Counted from the stretch's first letter, positions 38,201 through 46,406 are shown. The stretch: 64,000 bases of DNA from VRUE01 sp963702955 (GCA_963702955.1 OY969774.1:2046001-2110000), one strand, 5' to 3'. Made by a program: numbers and translations. The notes: generated from the letters alone by a model not told the origin.

Positions 38201-39207
38201 AAGTCGTCGGCGGTGAGCTTGTTCTCGCGCGTCTTCTTGATCAGGTCCTCGTAGTAGGAGCGGAAGCCGGCGAAGTCGAGCCCGTCGGCGCCCTTGATCG
38301 CCGGCACCATCAGGCTGCGCGAGCCGTCCTTGCGCTCGACGTCGACCGCGATGCCGAGGTTGACCGGGCCGTTCTCGATCGCGAACGGCTTGCCGTCGCG
38401 CTCTTCGAAGCTGCGCACCATCACCGGCCACTCCTTAGCGGCCTGCACGATCGCCCAGGCGATCAGATGGGTGAAGGAGACCTTCAGCCCACGCTCGTTC
38501 AGCTGTCCGTTGAGAGCCTTCCGCTTAGCGTCCAACGTATCCACGGCCACCGTCCGGAACGAGGTAGCCGTAGGAACCTCCCGGCTCTCGCCCATCGCCT
38601 GAGCCAGCATCGCCGCCGGCCCCCGAAGCAGCTTCTCCTCGCCGGATCCAGCAGCCGCTTTCGCAGCTCCCCCGCCGTTGGCGGCTGCCAGCACGTCCTC
38701 CTTGGTCACCTTGGCGCCTGGACCCGAGCCGCTGACAGCCCCCAGGTCGACGCCATTCTCAGCTGCGACGCGCCGCGCAACGGGGGTCGCTCGAACTCCG
38801 TCGCCCCCGTTGGTCCCGACTAGCGAGTCTTTAGACGTCTCTCCCGCGGGTGGCGTGGGGGTTGGCCCTCCCCCCGCTGCTTGCGAGGGGGGAGGGGCTT
38901 CCCCCACGACAGGACCCGCGGCCGAGCCGTTTGAACCCTCACCGGTCCCGCCACCCTCACCCAGCTCCATCTCGGCCAACGGGGCTCCAACCGGAACCTC
39001 CTCGTCAACCTGTGCAACAAGCTTCGTAATGACGCCGGCCGCCGGCGCCGGCACCTCGGCGTCAACCTTGTCGGTCGAAACCTCGACCACCGTGTCGCCC
39101 TCGTTGACGAAGTCGCCCTCGGCCACGTGCCATTCGAGCACGATGCCCTCGGTGACCGACTCGCCCATCTCGGGCATCTGGATCTGGACGGTCGCCGTCT
39201 CTGCCAT
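35197..39207 (-). CDS. kgd: 2-oxoglutarate dehydrogenase, lipoyl-E2-E1 fusion
   Basis: A 1336-residue multidomain enzyme. A lipoyl domain spans about 1-80 (STDKVDAEVPAP, lipoyl Lys about 47). A Pro/Gly linker follows, then a peripheral-subunit-binding domain at about 140-175 (TPVARRVAAENGVDL). The succinyltransferase domain runs about 195-425, with DHRVIQGAESGAFL. The E1 thiamine domains occupy the rest (FGMAHRGRLSVLAHNLGRS, YRRYGHNETDEPAYTQP). It oxidatively decarboxylates 2-oxoglutarate in the TCA cycle. Mycobacterial Kgd and corynebacterial OdhA carry the E2-E1 fusion without a lipoyl domain. The ATG is 11 bases after TAGACT. The frame stays open to 41241, but that part is antisense to the reductase gene. 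Confidence 0.95.
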   Translation of the reverse strand: MAETATVQIQMPEMGESVTEGIVLEWHVAEGDFVNEGDTVVEVSTDKVDAEVPAPAAGVITKLVAQVDEEVPVGAPLAEMELGEGGGTGEGSNGSAAGPVVGEAPPPSQAAGGGPTPTPPAGETSKDSLVGTNGGDGVRATPVARRVAAENGVDLGAVSGSGPGAKVTKEDVLAAANGGGAAKAAAGSGEEKLLRGPAAMLAQAMGESREVPTATSFRTVAVDTLDAKRKALNGQLNERGLKVSFTHLIAWAIVQAAKEWPVMVRSFEERDGKPFAIENGPVNLGIAVDVERKDGSRSLMVPAIKGADGLDFAGFRSYYEDLIKKTRENKLTADDFQGTNISLTNPGGIGTVASVPRLMKGQSAIVAAGAIAYPPEWAHASPERLRQLGVSKTMTLTSTYDHRVIQGAESGAFLRRIEGLLEGNDGFYESVAADLGIDPAPLAAAHPASASAPPLGAPAAPATPGAPDEELLNAVQAATSLLKGYRTHGHLAARLDPLGREPEGDPAIQPENLNLTPELMARVPASVLRIGVPGETLLEVLPRMREAYCGTIAYQFEHLSSHQQRTWLQEMVETGSHRRPLAEEEKRRLLDRLIDVFEFERFIEKAYLGQKIFSIEGLDAVVPMLDELVTLAHRAGAEEVVFGMAHRGRLSVLAHNLGRSVESILAEFEGSKQIEQVKAVASIPHGGTGDVKYHYGHQGTYVTSEGEEIDVRLYPNPSHLEFVDPVVEGAARFLQSELAGPKIEHHPKRAVPVLLHGDAAFPGQGVVAETLNLQSLRGYATGGTIHIIQDNQVGFTTDPEDARSTPYAADMAKGFNVPIVHVNADDVESCSAAIRLAMAYRERWGRDIVIDLIGYRRYGHNETDEPAYTQPAIAAKIKAHPPVSEIYAKKLVDEGTVSSEDVEKARTERHEEMSAALKDLRKKMELGDYEDPTVTTSSTGELDRSASPPVDTAVAAEKLRELNSALLEVPDSFTIHRKLRKPLGKRGESLEGGAIEFGHAESLAFASLLTEGVHIRLTGQDTERGTFSHRHLVLHDEKTGLPYCPMQNLGGAKAPFELYNSPLSEIACLGFEYGYSAATPQALVLWEAQFGDFANAGQVIIDSFIVSGEAKWGQTSRLTLLLPHGYEGSGPEHSSARIERFLALAAEGNIRIANPSTAAQYFHLLRRQALIRKPRPLIVFTPKGLLRLDRAAASFEQLTGGQFHFILDDPRAAERREKVERLVLCTGKVYFDIDASERRETAENVAIARVEMLYPFAKEQLSGLIASYPNLKEIVWTQEEPRNMGCWKVMSRRMPDLLPEGVELGYVGRPTRASPGEGYSVAHAREQERIVLTALT

Positions 39208-39218
39208 CTCTTCCTTGC

Positions 39219-39249
39219 AGTCTATGAAACCGGCCATCCGAGCTAGGCT
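39219..39249. promoter_or_regulatory. divergent promoters of kgd and acyl-CoA reductase
   Basis: The minus-strand TAGACT (complement of 39219-39224) precedes the kgd ATG by 11 bases. The plus-strand TAGGCT (39244-39249) precedes the reductase GTG by 6 bases. The starts are only 48 bp apart, so the two promoters share a very short region and may be coregulated. Confidence 0.5.
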
Positions 39250-39255
39250 GAAGCG

Positions 39256-41247
39256 GTGAACTACTTCGTCACCGGCGCGACGGGCTTCATCGGGCGCAAC
39301 CTGGTGCGGCGTCTGCTGCAGCGCGAGGGGACGGTCTACGCGCTGGTCCGCGCCGGCTCCCGGGGACGGCTGGAGGAGCTGCGCACCGCCTGGGGCGCCG
39401 ACGGGGCGCGCGTCGTGCCGATCTCCGGCGACCTCTCCCAGCCCGCCCTCGGCGTCTCCGAGGAGGACCTGCTGACCCTGCGCGGCGGCGTCGACCACTT
39501 CTTCCATCTGGCGGCGATCTACGACATGGCCGCCGGCGCCGAGGCGCAGGAGGTGGCCAACGTCGAGGGCACTCGCCATGCGGTCGAGCTGGCCGGCTCG
39601 ATCGAGGTCGGCTGCTTCCACCAGGTCAGCTCGATCGCCGCCGCCGGCCTCTACAAGGGCACCTGGCGCGAGGACATGTTCGACGAGGCCGAGGACCTCG
39701 ACACCCACCCCTACTTCCGCACCAAGCACGAGTCCGAGCGGGTCGTGCGCGAGGAGTCGAGCCGCCCGTGGCGCGTCTACCGGCCGGGGATCGTCGTCGG
39801 CGACTCGCGCACGGGCGAGATCGACAAGGTCGACGGTCCCTACTACTTCTTCAAGCTGCTGCAGCGGGCGCGGCGGGTGCTGCCGTCGTGGCTGCCGACC
39901 GTCGGCGTCGAAGGCGGCGAGATCAACATCGTCCCGGTCAACTTCGTCGCCGCGGCGATCGACCACATCGCCCACCGGCCCGGGCTCGACGGGCAGGCGT
40001 TCCACCTGACCGACCCCGACCCGAAGACCGCCGGGGAGGTGGTGAACCTCTTCGCCCGTGCGGCCGACGCGCCGCAGGCGGCGCTGCGGCTCGACTCCGG
40101 CGTCACCGACCCGGCGACGAGCCTGGTCCGCACCGGCCTGCGCTTCTTCCCACCGGCGCGGCGAGCGGCGAAGATGGCCCTGGACGAGGCCGGGATCCCG
40201 GCCGGCGTCCTCAACTACGTCAACTACCCGACCCACTTCGACTCGACCGCGGCGCAGGCGGCGCTGGAGGGGTCGGGGATCTCGGTGCCGCCGCTGGAGA
40301 GCTACGCCGACCGGGTCTGGGACTACTGGGAGCGCAACCTCGACCCCGGCCTGTTCAAGGACCGCACCCTCTCGGCTGCGGTGCGCGGCAAGGTGGTGCT
40401 GATCACCGGCGCCTCGTCGGGCATCGGCAAGGCGGCGGCGGTCAAGGTCGCCGACGCCGGCGCGACGGTGCTGCTGGTCGCCCGCTCGGTCGAGAAGCTG
40501 GAGGAGACCAAGCGGGAGATCGAGGCCGGCGGCGGCGTCGCCCACATCCACCGCTGCGACATGTCCGACATGGAGGATGTCGCGCGGATGGCCGAGGAGG
40601 TGCTCGCCTACCACGGGCGGGTCAACGTCCTCGTCAACAACGCGGGGCGCTCGATCCGCCGCTCGGTCAAGCTCTCCTACGACCGCTTCCACGACTACGA
40701 GCGGACGATGCAGGTCAACTACTTCGGCGCGGTGCGGCTGATCCTCGCGCTGCTGCCCTCGATGCAGGCGCACAAGACGGGACACATCGTCAACGTCAGC
40801 TCGATCGGCTCGCAGACCAACCCGCCGCGCTTCTCCGCCTACGTCGCCTCGAAGGCGGCGCTCGACGCCTTCAGCCGGGTGATCGCCTCCGAGGTGATCG
40901 ACGACGGCGTCAACATCACGACCATCTATATGCCGCTGGTGCGGACGCCGATGATCGCGCCGACGCGGATGTACGACATGTTCCCGGCGATCACCCCGGA
41001 GGAGGCGGCGGAGATGATTTCCGGGGCGATGGTAGGGCGGCCGAAGAAGGTCGCGACCCGGCTCGGCACCTTCGGCGAGCTGCTCTACGCGGTCGCGCCG
41101 ACGATGAGCGACAAAATCCTCAACACCGCCTACAAACTGTTCCCCGAGTCGCAGGCGGCGAAGGGCAAGGGGGACGAGGCGCCCGACAAGGCGCCGACCA
41201 CCGAGGCCGTCGCCTTCGCCCACCTGATGAAAGGCGTGCACTGGTAG
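39256..41247 (+). CDS. two-domain fatty acyl-CoA reductase (alcohol-forming type)
   Basis: A 663-residue fusion of two Rossmann reductases. The N-terminal half is an extended SDR (GATGFIGRNLVRRLL; HPYFRTKHESERV with Tyr-x3-Lys; VYRPGIVVGDSRTGEIDK) like acyl-CoA or thioester reductases. The C-terminal half (from about 375) is a classical SDR with ITGASSGIGKAAAVKVA, LVNNAGRSIRR and SAYVASKAALDAF. Domain order and length match the Marinobacter-type and mycobacterial bifunctional reductases that reduce fatty acyl-CoA through aldehyde to alcohol. Fatty alcohol would feed wax esters or ether lipids; the next gene suggests the latter. The GTG is 6 bases after TAGGCT. Confidence 0.85.
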   Translation: MNYFVTGATGFIGRNLVRRLLQREGTVYALVRAGSRGRLEELRTAWGADGARVVPISGDLSQPALGVSEEDLLTLRGGVDHFFHLAAIYDMAAGAEAQEVANVEGTRHAVELAGSIEVGCFHQVSSIAAAGLYKGTWREDMFDEAEDLDTHPYFRTKHESERVVREESSRPWRVYRPGIVVGDSRTGEIDKVDGPYYFFKLLQRARRVLPSWLPTVGVEGGEINIVPVNFVAAAIDHIAHRPGLDGQAFHLTDPDPKTAGEVVNLFARAADAPQAALRLDSGVTDPATSLVRTGLRFFPPARRAAKMALDEAGIPAGVLNYVNYPTHFDSTAAQAALEGSGISVPPLESYADRVWDYWERNLDPGLFKDRTLSAAVRGKVVLITGASSGIGKAAAVKVADAGATVLLVARSVEKLEETKREIEAGGGVAHIHRCDMSDMEDVARMAEEVLAYHGRVNVLVNNAGRSIRRSVKLSYDRFHDYERTMQVNYFGAVRLILALLPSMQAHKTGHIVNVSSIGSQTNPPRFSAYVASKAALDAFSRVIASEVIDDGVNITTIYMPLVRTPMIAPTRMYDMFPAITPEEAAEMISGAMVGRPKKVATRLGTFGELLYAVAPTMSDKILNTAYKLFPESQAAKGKGDEAPDKAPTTEAVAFAHLMKGVHW

Positions 41248-41268
41248 GCGGGCCAGCAGCCGGCTCGC

Positions 41269-41311
41269 TCACTGTCGAGTTGATGACCCTATAGGCACTA
41301 CAAATCGACAG
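41269..41311. promoter_or_regulatory. imperfect inverted repeat upstream of the AGPS-like gene
   Basis: ACTGTCGAGTT and AAATCGACAGT pair at 10 of 11 positions around a spacer of about 20 bases. It lies after the reductase stop and ends a few bases before TAGCGT. It could be an operator for the AGPS-like gene or a weak terminator; no T tract follows. Confidence 0.35.
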
Positions 41312-41331
41312 TCGGGATAGCGTTTCGAGCT

Positions 41332-42972
41332 ATGAGTGAGCGGCGGCTCAAGCATTGGGGGTGGGGGTATGAGGATCAGGCGCCCTCCGAGAGGGAGCTG
41401 AGGGAGGCTGCTGCCGGGATTCGGGAGCGGTTTGGATTTGGGGGGGAGCCGGAGACGGCCGTACCGCTGGAGGAGGTGGAGGTGCGGGCGTCGCGGTTGA
41501 AGGCGCCGGCGTCGTTGGGGGATCTGTTCGTGGATGGGAAGTACGAGCGGGTGAGCCGGGCGCTTGGGAAGGCCTATCGGGACGTGATGCGCGGGTTTCG
41601 GGGGGAATTCGAGAATCCGCCCGATCTGGTCGCGCTGCCGCGGGACGAGTCGGAGATCGAGGCGGTGCTCAGCTGGGCCGAGTCCGAGGGGGCGGCGGTC
41701 GTCCCGTTCGGCGGTGGGACCAGCGTGGTCGGCGGGGTCGAGGCGCGACTGGGGGAGCGGCCGGTGGTCTGCCTCGACCTGCGGCGGCTCGACCGGGTGC
41801 TGGAGGTCGACCCGATCTCGATGGCGGCGCGGATCCAGGCCGGGGCGACCGGGCCGGTGCTGGAGGAGCAGCTGCGCGAGCACGGCCTCACCCTGCGCCA
41901 CTTCCCCCAGTCCTTCGAGTACGCGACGCTCGGCGGCTGGATCGCGACCCGCGCCGGCGGCCACTTCGCCACCCTCTACACCCACATCGACGACCTGGTC
42001 GAGTCGGTGCGGGCGATCACCCCGCGCGGCACCTGGGAGAGCCGGCGGCTGCCGGGCTCCGGCGCCGGCCCCTCGCCCGACCGGGCGCTGCTCGGCTCCG
42101 AGGGCATCCTCGGCGTGATCGCCGAGTCGTGGCTGCGGGTGCGGGTGCGGCCCCAGTTCAAGGCATCCTGCGGGGTCGAGTTCGAGGACTTCCTCGCCGC
42201 CGCCGGCGCGGTGCGCGAGATCTCCCAGTCGGGGCTCTATCCGTCCAACTGCCGTCTGCTCGATGCGCTGGAGGCCGGCATGACCGGCGCCGGCAGCGGT
42301 GAGAAGAGCCTGCTCGTCCTCGGCTTCGAGTCCGCCCACCACCCCGTGGACGCCCCGATGACCCAAGCCGTAGAAATCGCCCAGTCCCACGGTGGCGCCC
42401 CAAACCCCCCGCCGACGGGCCGAAAAGTCGCCCCTGAGACGACAAATCGGCCCGTCGGCGGGGAGGGCGGGGACGCAGTCGGGGCCTGGCGCAGTGCCTT
42501 CCTTCTTGCGCCCTACCTTCGTGACACGTTCGTTGCTTGCGGGGTTCTTTCGGAGACCTTCGAGACGGCGATCACGTGGGACCGCTTCGAGGATTTCCAC
42601 GCGACGACGATGGACGCCGTCCGGACCAAGGTCGCCGAGGTCTGCGACGCCCCGGCCGAGGGCGCCGGCGCGCCGCGGGTCAGCTGCCGCTTCACCCATG
42701 TCTACCCGGACGGCCCCGCCCCCTACTTCACGGTGATGGCGCCGGCGATCCGCGGCGGCGAGGTCGAGCAGTGGGACGAGATCAAGGCGGCGGCCTCGGA
42801 GGCGGTGATCGAAGGCGGCGGCACGATCACCCACCACCACGCGGTAGGCCGCGACCACCGCCCCTGGTATGACCGCCAGCGCCCGGCTCCCTTCGCCGCA
42901 GCCTTGAGAGCCGCCAAGCGCGAGCTCGACCCGGCCTCCATCCTCAACCCGGGCGTCCTGATCGACCCCTGA
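41332..42972 (+). CDS. FAD-binding oxidase, alkyl-DHAP synthase-like
   Basis: A 546-residue VAO/PCMH-family flavoprotein. The opening LKHWGWGYED, the FAD-binding VVPFGGGTSVVGGVEA and the His-rich GTITHHHAVGRDHRPW are the landmarks of alkyldihydroxyacetonephosphate synthase and close homologues. The ether-forming enzyme exchanges the acyl chain of acyl-DHAP for a fatty alcohol. The gene lies 84 bp downstream of a fatty acyl-CoA reductase on the same strand, consistent with ether-lipid synthesis. Distant members oxidise other alcohols, so the substrate is not proven. The ATG is 8 bases after TAGCGT (41318-41323). Confidence 0.82.
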   Translation: MSERRLKHWGWGYEDQAPSERELREAAAGIRERFGFGGEPETAVPLEEVEVRASRLKAPASLGDLFVDGKYERVSRALGKAYRDVMRGFRGEFENPPDLVALPRDESEIEAVLSWAESEGAAVVPFGGGTSVVGGVEARLGERPVVCLDLRRLDRVLEVDPISMAARIQAGATGPVLEEQLREHGLTLRHFPQSFEYATLGGWIATRAGGHFATLYTHIDDLVESVRAITPRGTWESRRLPGSGAGPSPDRALLGSEGILGVIAESWLRVRVRPQFKASCGVEFEDFLAAAGAVREISQSGLYPSNCRLLDALEAGMTGAGSGEKSLLVLGFESAHHPVDAPMTQAVEIAQSHGGAPNPPPTGRKVAPETTNRPVGGEGGDAVGAWRSAFLLAPYLRDTFVACGVLSETFETAITWDRFEDFHATTMDAVRTKVAEVCDAPAEGAGAPRVSCRFTHVYPDGPAPYFTVMAPAIRGGEVEQWDEIKAAASEAVIEGGGTITHHHAVGRDHRPWYDRQRPAPFAAALRAAKRELDPASILNPGVLIDP

Positions 42973-43017
42973 ACGGGCTGGCAGCGACCGGCGGCGCTAC
43001 CCTCCCGCGACACGCCG

Positions 43018-43956
43018 ATGGACACGATCACCTCGGAGCACCCCACGATTCCCGCCGAATCCGCAGACCCGGTCGTCCCGACCCGCTCGCCCCTGCGGGC
43101 GGCGATCAAGACCGGGCGCCCGCACGAGTGGATCAAGAACCTCTTCGTCTTCGCCGGTCTGCTCTTCTCGGGCAAGTTCAACCACGGGCACGACGTGGTC
43201 GAGGCGACGCTGACCTTCGTCGCCTTCTGCGCGATCTCCAGCGCCGGCTACTTCGTCAACGACCTGATCGACGTCGAGCTCGACCGCAGGCACCCGAAGA
43301 AGCGCTTCCGCCCGCTCGCCGCCGGCGAGCTTTCGGAGGGGGCGGCGAAGACGATCGCGCCCCTGCTCGCCGCCTTCGCGATCGCCCTCGCCTTCGCCAC
43401 CGTCAACTGGCAGGTCGGGCTGATGGTGGTCGGCTACGGGATCGCCCAGATGGCCTACAGCCTCGGCCTCAAGCAGGTGGTGATCGTCAACGTGATGACC
43501 CTCTCCGGCCTCTTCATCCTCCGCGTCGCGGCCGGCGCCAGCGCGGTCGAAGCGCAGGCCTCGGAGTGGCTGCTGCTCTGCACCGGCATGCTCGCCCTCT
43601 TCCTCGGCGTCACCAAGCGGCGCCAGGAGGCGGTCTCCGAGCTGCACCAGGGGGCCAGCAGCCGGCCGGTGCTGGAGCACTACTCGCTCCCCTTCCTCGA
43701 CCAGATGGTCTCCCTGGTCACCACCGGCACGGTGATCAGCTACGCGATCTACACCGTCAACTCGCCGCTGATCGGCAGCCGGATGATGCTGACGATCCCG
43801 CCGATGCTCTACTGCATCTTCCGCTACCTCTATCTGATCTACGACCGCGCCGACGACCGCTCCACCGCCGCGATCGTCGCCGAGGACAAGGGGATGATCC
43901 TCGGCGGCGCCAGCTTCGTCCTCGTCGCCTTCCTCCTGCTCTACGTCTTCAAGTAG
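43018..43956 (+). CDS. ubiA: UbiA prenyltransferase, decaprenyl-phosphate phosphoribosyltransferase-like
   Basis: A 312-residue membrane protein with about eight or nine helices. RPHEWIKNLFVFAGLLFSGK and the Asp-rich NDLIDVELDRRHPKKRFRPL match the actinobacterial UbiA group that transfers phosphoribose to decaprenyl phosphate, the first step to decaprenyl-phosphate arabinose. A second conserved segment is LGVTKRRQEAVSEL. In this phylum arabinan may not be present, so the lipid-linked sugar could serve another glycan. It lies 45 bp after the AGPS-like gene and may be cotranscribed. Confidence 0.85.
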   Translation: MDTITSEHPTIPAESADPVVPTRSPLRAAIKTGRPHEWIKNLFVFAGLLFSGKFNHGHDVVEATLTFVAFCAISSAGYFVNDLIDVELDRRHPKKRFRPLAAGELSEGAAKTIAPLLAAFAIALAFATVNWQVGLMVVGYGIAQMAYSLGLKQVVIVNVMTLSGLFILRVAAGASAVEAQASEWLLLCTGMLALFLGVTKRRQEAVSELHQGASSRPVLEHYSLPFLDQMVSLVTTGTVISYAIYTVNSPLIGSRMMLTIPPMLYCIFRYLYLIYDRADDRSTAAIVAEDKGMILGGASFVLVAFLLLYVFK

Positions 43957-43978
43957 CGGCGCGCTGCAGGGGCGGAGT

Positions 43979-44407
43979 TCAGCCGACTTCCAGCTCGGGC
44001 GGTTGCGGCTCTCCCTCCATCAGGTAGAAGCGGGCGCGGCCGAGCTCCTCCTCGTTGACCTGGACGACGGCGGCGTGGGGTCCGGCGGTGGAGAAGGTCG
44101 TCGTGGTGCCGATCGACATCACCAGGCGCTGCTCCTGGCCGGCCGGCATCCCGGCCGGGCGGCCGGTCTCGAACTCGGCCGAGAAGCCCTCGTCCAGTTC
44201 GACCCCGTCGGGGTCGTGGATGTTGAGGTGGAGGCTGTGGCGCCGGTCGGTCTCGTCCCAGGCGACGTCGATGGCGAGCGCGATGTGGAAGCCCCAGTCG
44301 TGCGGCAGCTCGGGCAGGGTGAGGACGTTCCAGCCGCCGCCGGTCATGTAGAGCTTGCCGTTGACGGCCTCGCTGTGGTCGGCGAGCAGCAGGAACCCGA
44401 TCTTCAT
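43979..44407 (-). CDS. DUF6941 family protein
   Basis: A 142-residue soluble protein starting KIGFLLLADHSEAVNGKLYM followed by TGGGW, the pattern of the DUF6941 family (unknown function). It ends with EEELGRARFYLMEGEPQPPE. TATCCT overlaps the upstream stop codon and lies 8 bases before this ATG, so an internal leaderless promoter is possible. It is last in a run of three small genes after citrate synthase. Confidence 0.7.
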   Translation of the reverse strand: MKIGFLLLADHSEAVNGKLYMTGGGWNVLTLPELPHDWGFHIALAIDVAWDETDRRHSLHLNIHDPDGVELDEGFSAEFETGRPAGMPAGQEQRLVMSIGTTTTFSTAGPHAAVVQVNEEELGRARFYLMEGEPQPPELEVG

Positions 44408-44413
44408 CCCGGC

Positions 44414-44719
44414 TCAGGATACGGGCAGGTCGGAGCGCAGCTCGGTCTTGCCGTCGCGCTGGAACTGGAGGTCGATCGTCTCGTTCTTGCGGTAGGTGCC
44501 GAACAGGCCCAGGTACATCGCCAGCCAGCGGCCGGTGCCGACCTTCTCCTTGACGATCTCGCGGCTGAAGACGATCTCGCCGGCCCGCAGGTTGTAGTCA
44601 ACCCCCTCGCGCTGCTCGACCCCGTTGACGAATACCCCGTAGGGCGCTTCCGCCCCGTCCGGCAGCTTCAGCCGCCGCCCGGCCGCATAGCTGCCCTTGG
44701 GAATCTCGGTCTCGCTCAT
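44414..44719 (-). CDS. conserved-looking hypothetical protein
   Basis: A 101-residue protein, IPKGSYAAGRRLKLPDGAEA then YGVFVNGVEQREGVDYNLRA, with strands resembling a small beta-sandwich (phage-tail or Ig-like), followed by VGTGRWLAMYLGLFGTYRKN. No family can be named. The ATG overlaps the upstream stop (ATGA), so it is translated with its neighbour. Role unknown. Confidence 0.7.
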   Translation of the reverse strand: MSETEIPKGSYAAGRRLKLPDGAEAPYGVFVNGVEQREGVDYNLRAGEIVFSREIVKEKVGTGRWLAMYLGLFGTYRKNETIDLQFQRDGKTELRSDLPVS

Positions 44720-45066
44720 CGCGATTCGAGAGTCTCGCGCACCAGGTCGAATGGCGTCTCGTGGTCGCTCGGATCCAGCTCCTCGCGCCTGACCGCCCCC
44801 CGATACGGCATCAACGTGCCATCGCCACGCACGTCGATTCCCGCCACCGGCTTGTGGACCAGCCCCTTGCCGCTCAACTGCAGCCGGGCGTGGACCTGCT
44901 GCTCCGGCCCGAAGTCCCGCAGCGAGGAAACCGGCTTGGCCGGTCCCTCCGCCCGTATCGCCAACGCCCGCTCGCGCATCGCGGCCACAGCCTCCCCCAG
45001 TTCGCCGAACTCCTGATGCTCGACGTCGGACCCGTGTCGGACAGTGAGCTTCCAGTTAGGCGCCAC
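44716..45066 (-). CDS. hypothetical protein
   Basis: A 116-residue protein (GTG start) that begins APNWKLTVRHGSDVEHQEFG and contains a helix rich in Glu/Arg/Ala (ELGEAVAAMRERALAIRAEG). Its start overlaps the end of citrate synthase by 11 bp and its stop overlaps the next gene by four bases, so it belongs to a tight operon with them. No recognised domain. Confidence 0.65.
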   Translation of the reverse strand: MAPNWKLTVRHGSDVEHQEFGELGEAVAAMRERALAIRAEGPAKPVSSLRDFGPEQQVHARLQLSGKGLVHKPVAGIDVRGDGTLMPYRGAVRREELDPSDHETPFDLVRETLESR

Positions 45067-46406
45067 GACGCGGGCGTTTGGGCCGCCGCGCCGGCGGCCC
45101 GACGATTTTCTCCGGGCCCTCGCGCTGCTCGATCGGCACGTAGTCGAGCTCCCGGGCGCCGGTGTAGATCTGCCGCGGGCGGGCGATTTTCTGCTCCGGA
45201 TCTTCGTGCATCTCCATCCACTGCGCGACCCATCCTGCGGTGCGGGGAATGGCGAAGATCACGGTGAACATCTCGGTCGGGATCTCCAGCGCCTCGTAGA
45301 TGATCCCCGAGTAGTAGTCAACGTTCGGGTACAGCTTGCGCGAGGTGAAGTACTCGTCGTCGAGCGCGCGTTTCTCCAGCTCGCGGGCGATCTCGACCAG
45401 GGGGTTGTACTCGGTCGCCGCGAAGACCTCGTCCATGTGCTGCTGGATGATCCGCGCCCGCGGGTCGTAGTTCTTGTAGACGCGGTGACCGAAGCCCATC
45501 AGTTTCTCTTCGCGGTTCTTCACCCGCTCGAGGAAGCCGGGGATGTTGTCGACCGACTCGATTCGCCGCAGCATCCGCAGGACTGCCTCGTTGGCGCCGC
45601 CGTGCAGCGGCCCGTAGAGCGCCGCGACCCCGGCCGCGACGGCGGAGTAGGGGTCGACGTCGGAGGAGCCGACCCCGCGCACGGCGCTGGTCGAGCAGTT
45701 CTGTTCGTGGTCGGCGTGGAGGATGAAGAGCACGTCGAGCGCTTTCGACAGCGCCGGCTTCGGAACATGCTTCATTTCCGTCTTCTTGAACATCATCGAG
45801 AGGAAGTTCTCGGCGAAGCTGAGGTCGTTTTCGGGGTAGACGTAGGGCAGGCCCATGTTGTGGCGGTAGGAGAAGGCGGCGAGCGTCGGCACCTTGGCGA
45901 TCAACCGCACCGCCGCCATGTAGCGCTCTTCGGGGTCGTCGATGTGCTTCGCGGCCGGGTAGAAGGTTGAACAGCGCGCCGACCCCGGAGAGCAGCATCC
46001 CCATCGGGTGGGCGTCGTAGCGGAAGCCCTCGAAGAACTGCTTCAGGTCCTCGTGGACGAAGGTGTGATGGACGATGTCGAAGACCCAGCGGTCGAGCTG
46101 CGGGCCGGTCGGCAGCTCGCCGAAGATCAGCAGGTAGGCGACCTCGAGGAAGCTGGAGCGCTCGCAGAGCTGCTCGATCGAGTAGCCGCGGTGTTCGAGG
46201 ATGCCGGCCTCGCCGTCGATGTAGGTGACCGCCGAGCGGCAGGCGGCCGTGTTGGTGAAGGCCGGGTCGTAGGACATCATCCCGAATTCGTCCTCGTCGA
46301 CTTTGATCTGGCGCAGGTCCATCGCCCGCACCGTGCCGTCGGAGACCGGCACCTCGTAGGTCTTGCCGGTGCGGTTGTCGGTGATCGTCAGAGAGTCGGC
46401 GCCCAT
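45056..46406 (-). pseudogene. gltA: citrate synthase with a single-base frameshift
   Basis: The first part (from 46406) encodes MGADSLTITDNRTGKTYEVP through HPMGMLLSGVGALFN; the rest, in another frame, continues FYPAAKHIDDPEERYMAAVR to the end. Removing one base at 45965-45966 (a GG pair on the plus strand) joins them into a normal 449-residue type II citrate synthase. Catalytic landmarks are present: LHADHEQNCSTSAVRGVGSS, GPLHGGANEAV, MGFGHRVYKNYDPRA. A TCA-cycle gene in an otherwise intact context makes a sequencing or assembly error more likely than a true null. If real, the enzyme would be lost unless another copy exists. Confidence 0.88.

Noticed and set aside
35197..41241. A 2014-codon minus-strand open frame
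   Set aside because: Its first 678 codons are antisense to the acyl-CoA reductase gene. The true kgd start is the ATG at 39207, where the lipoyl domain begins and a -10 box is found.
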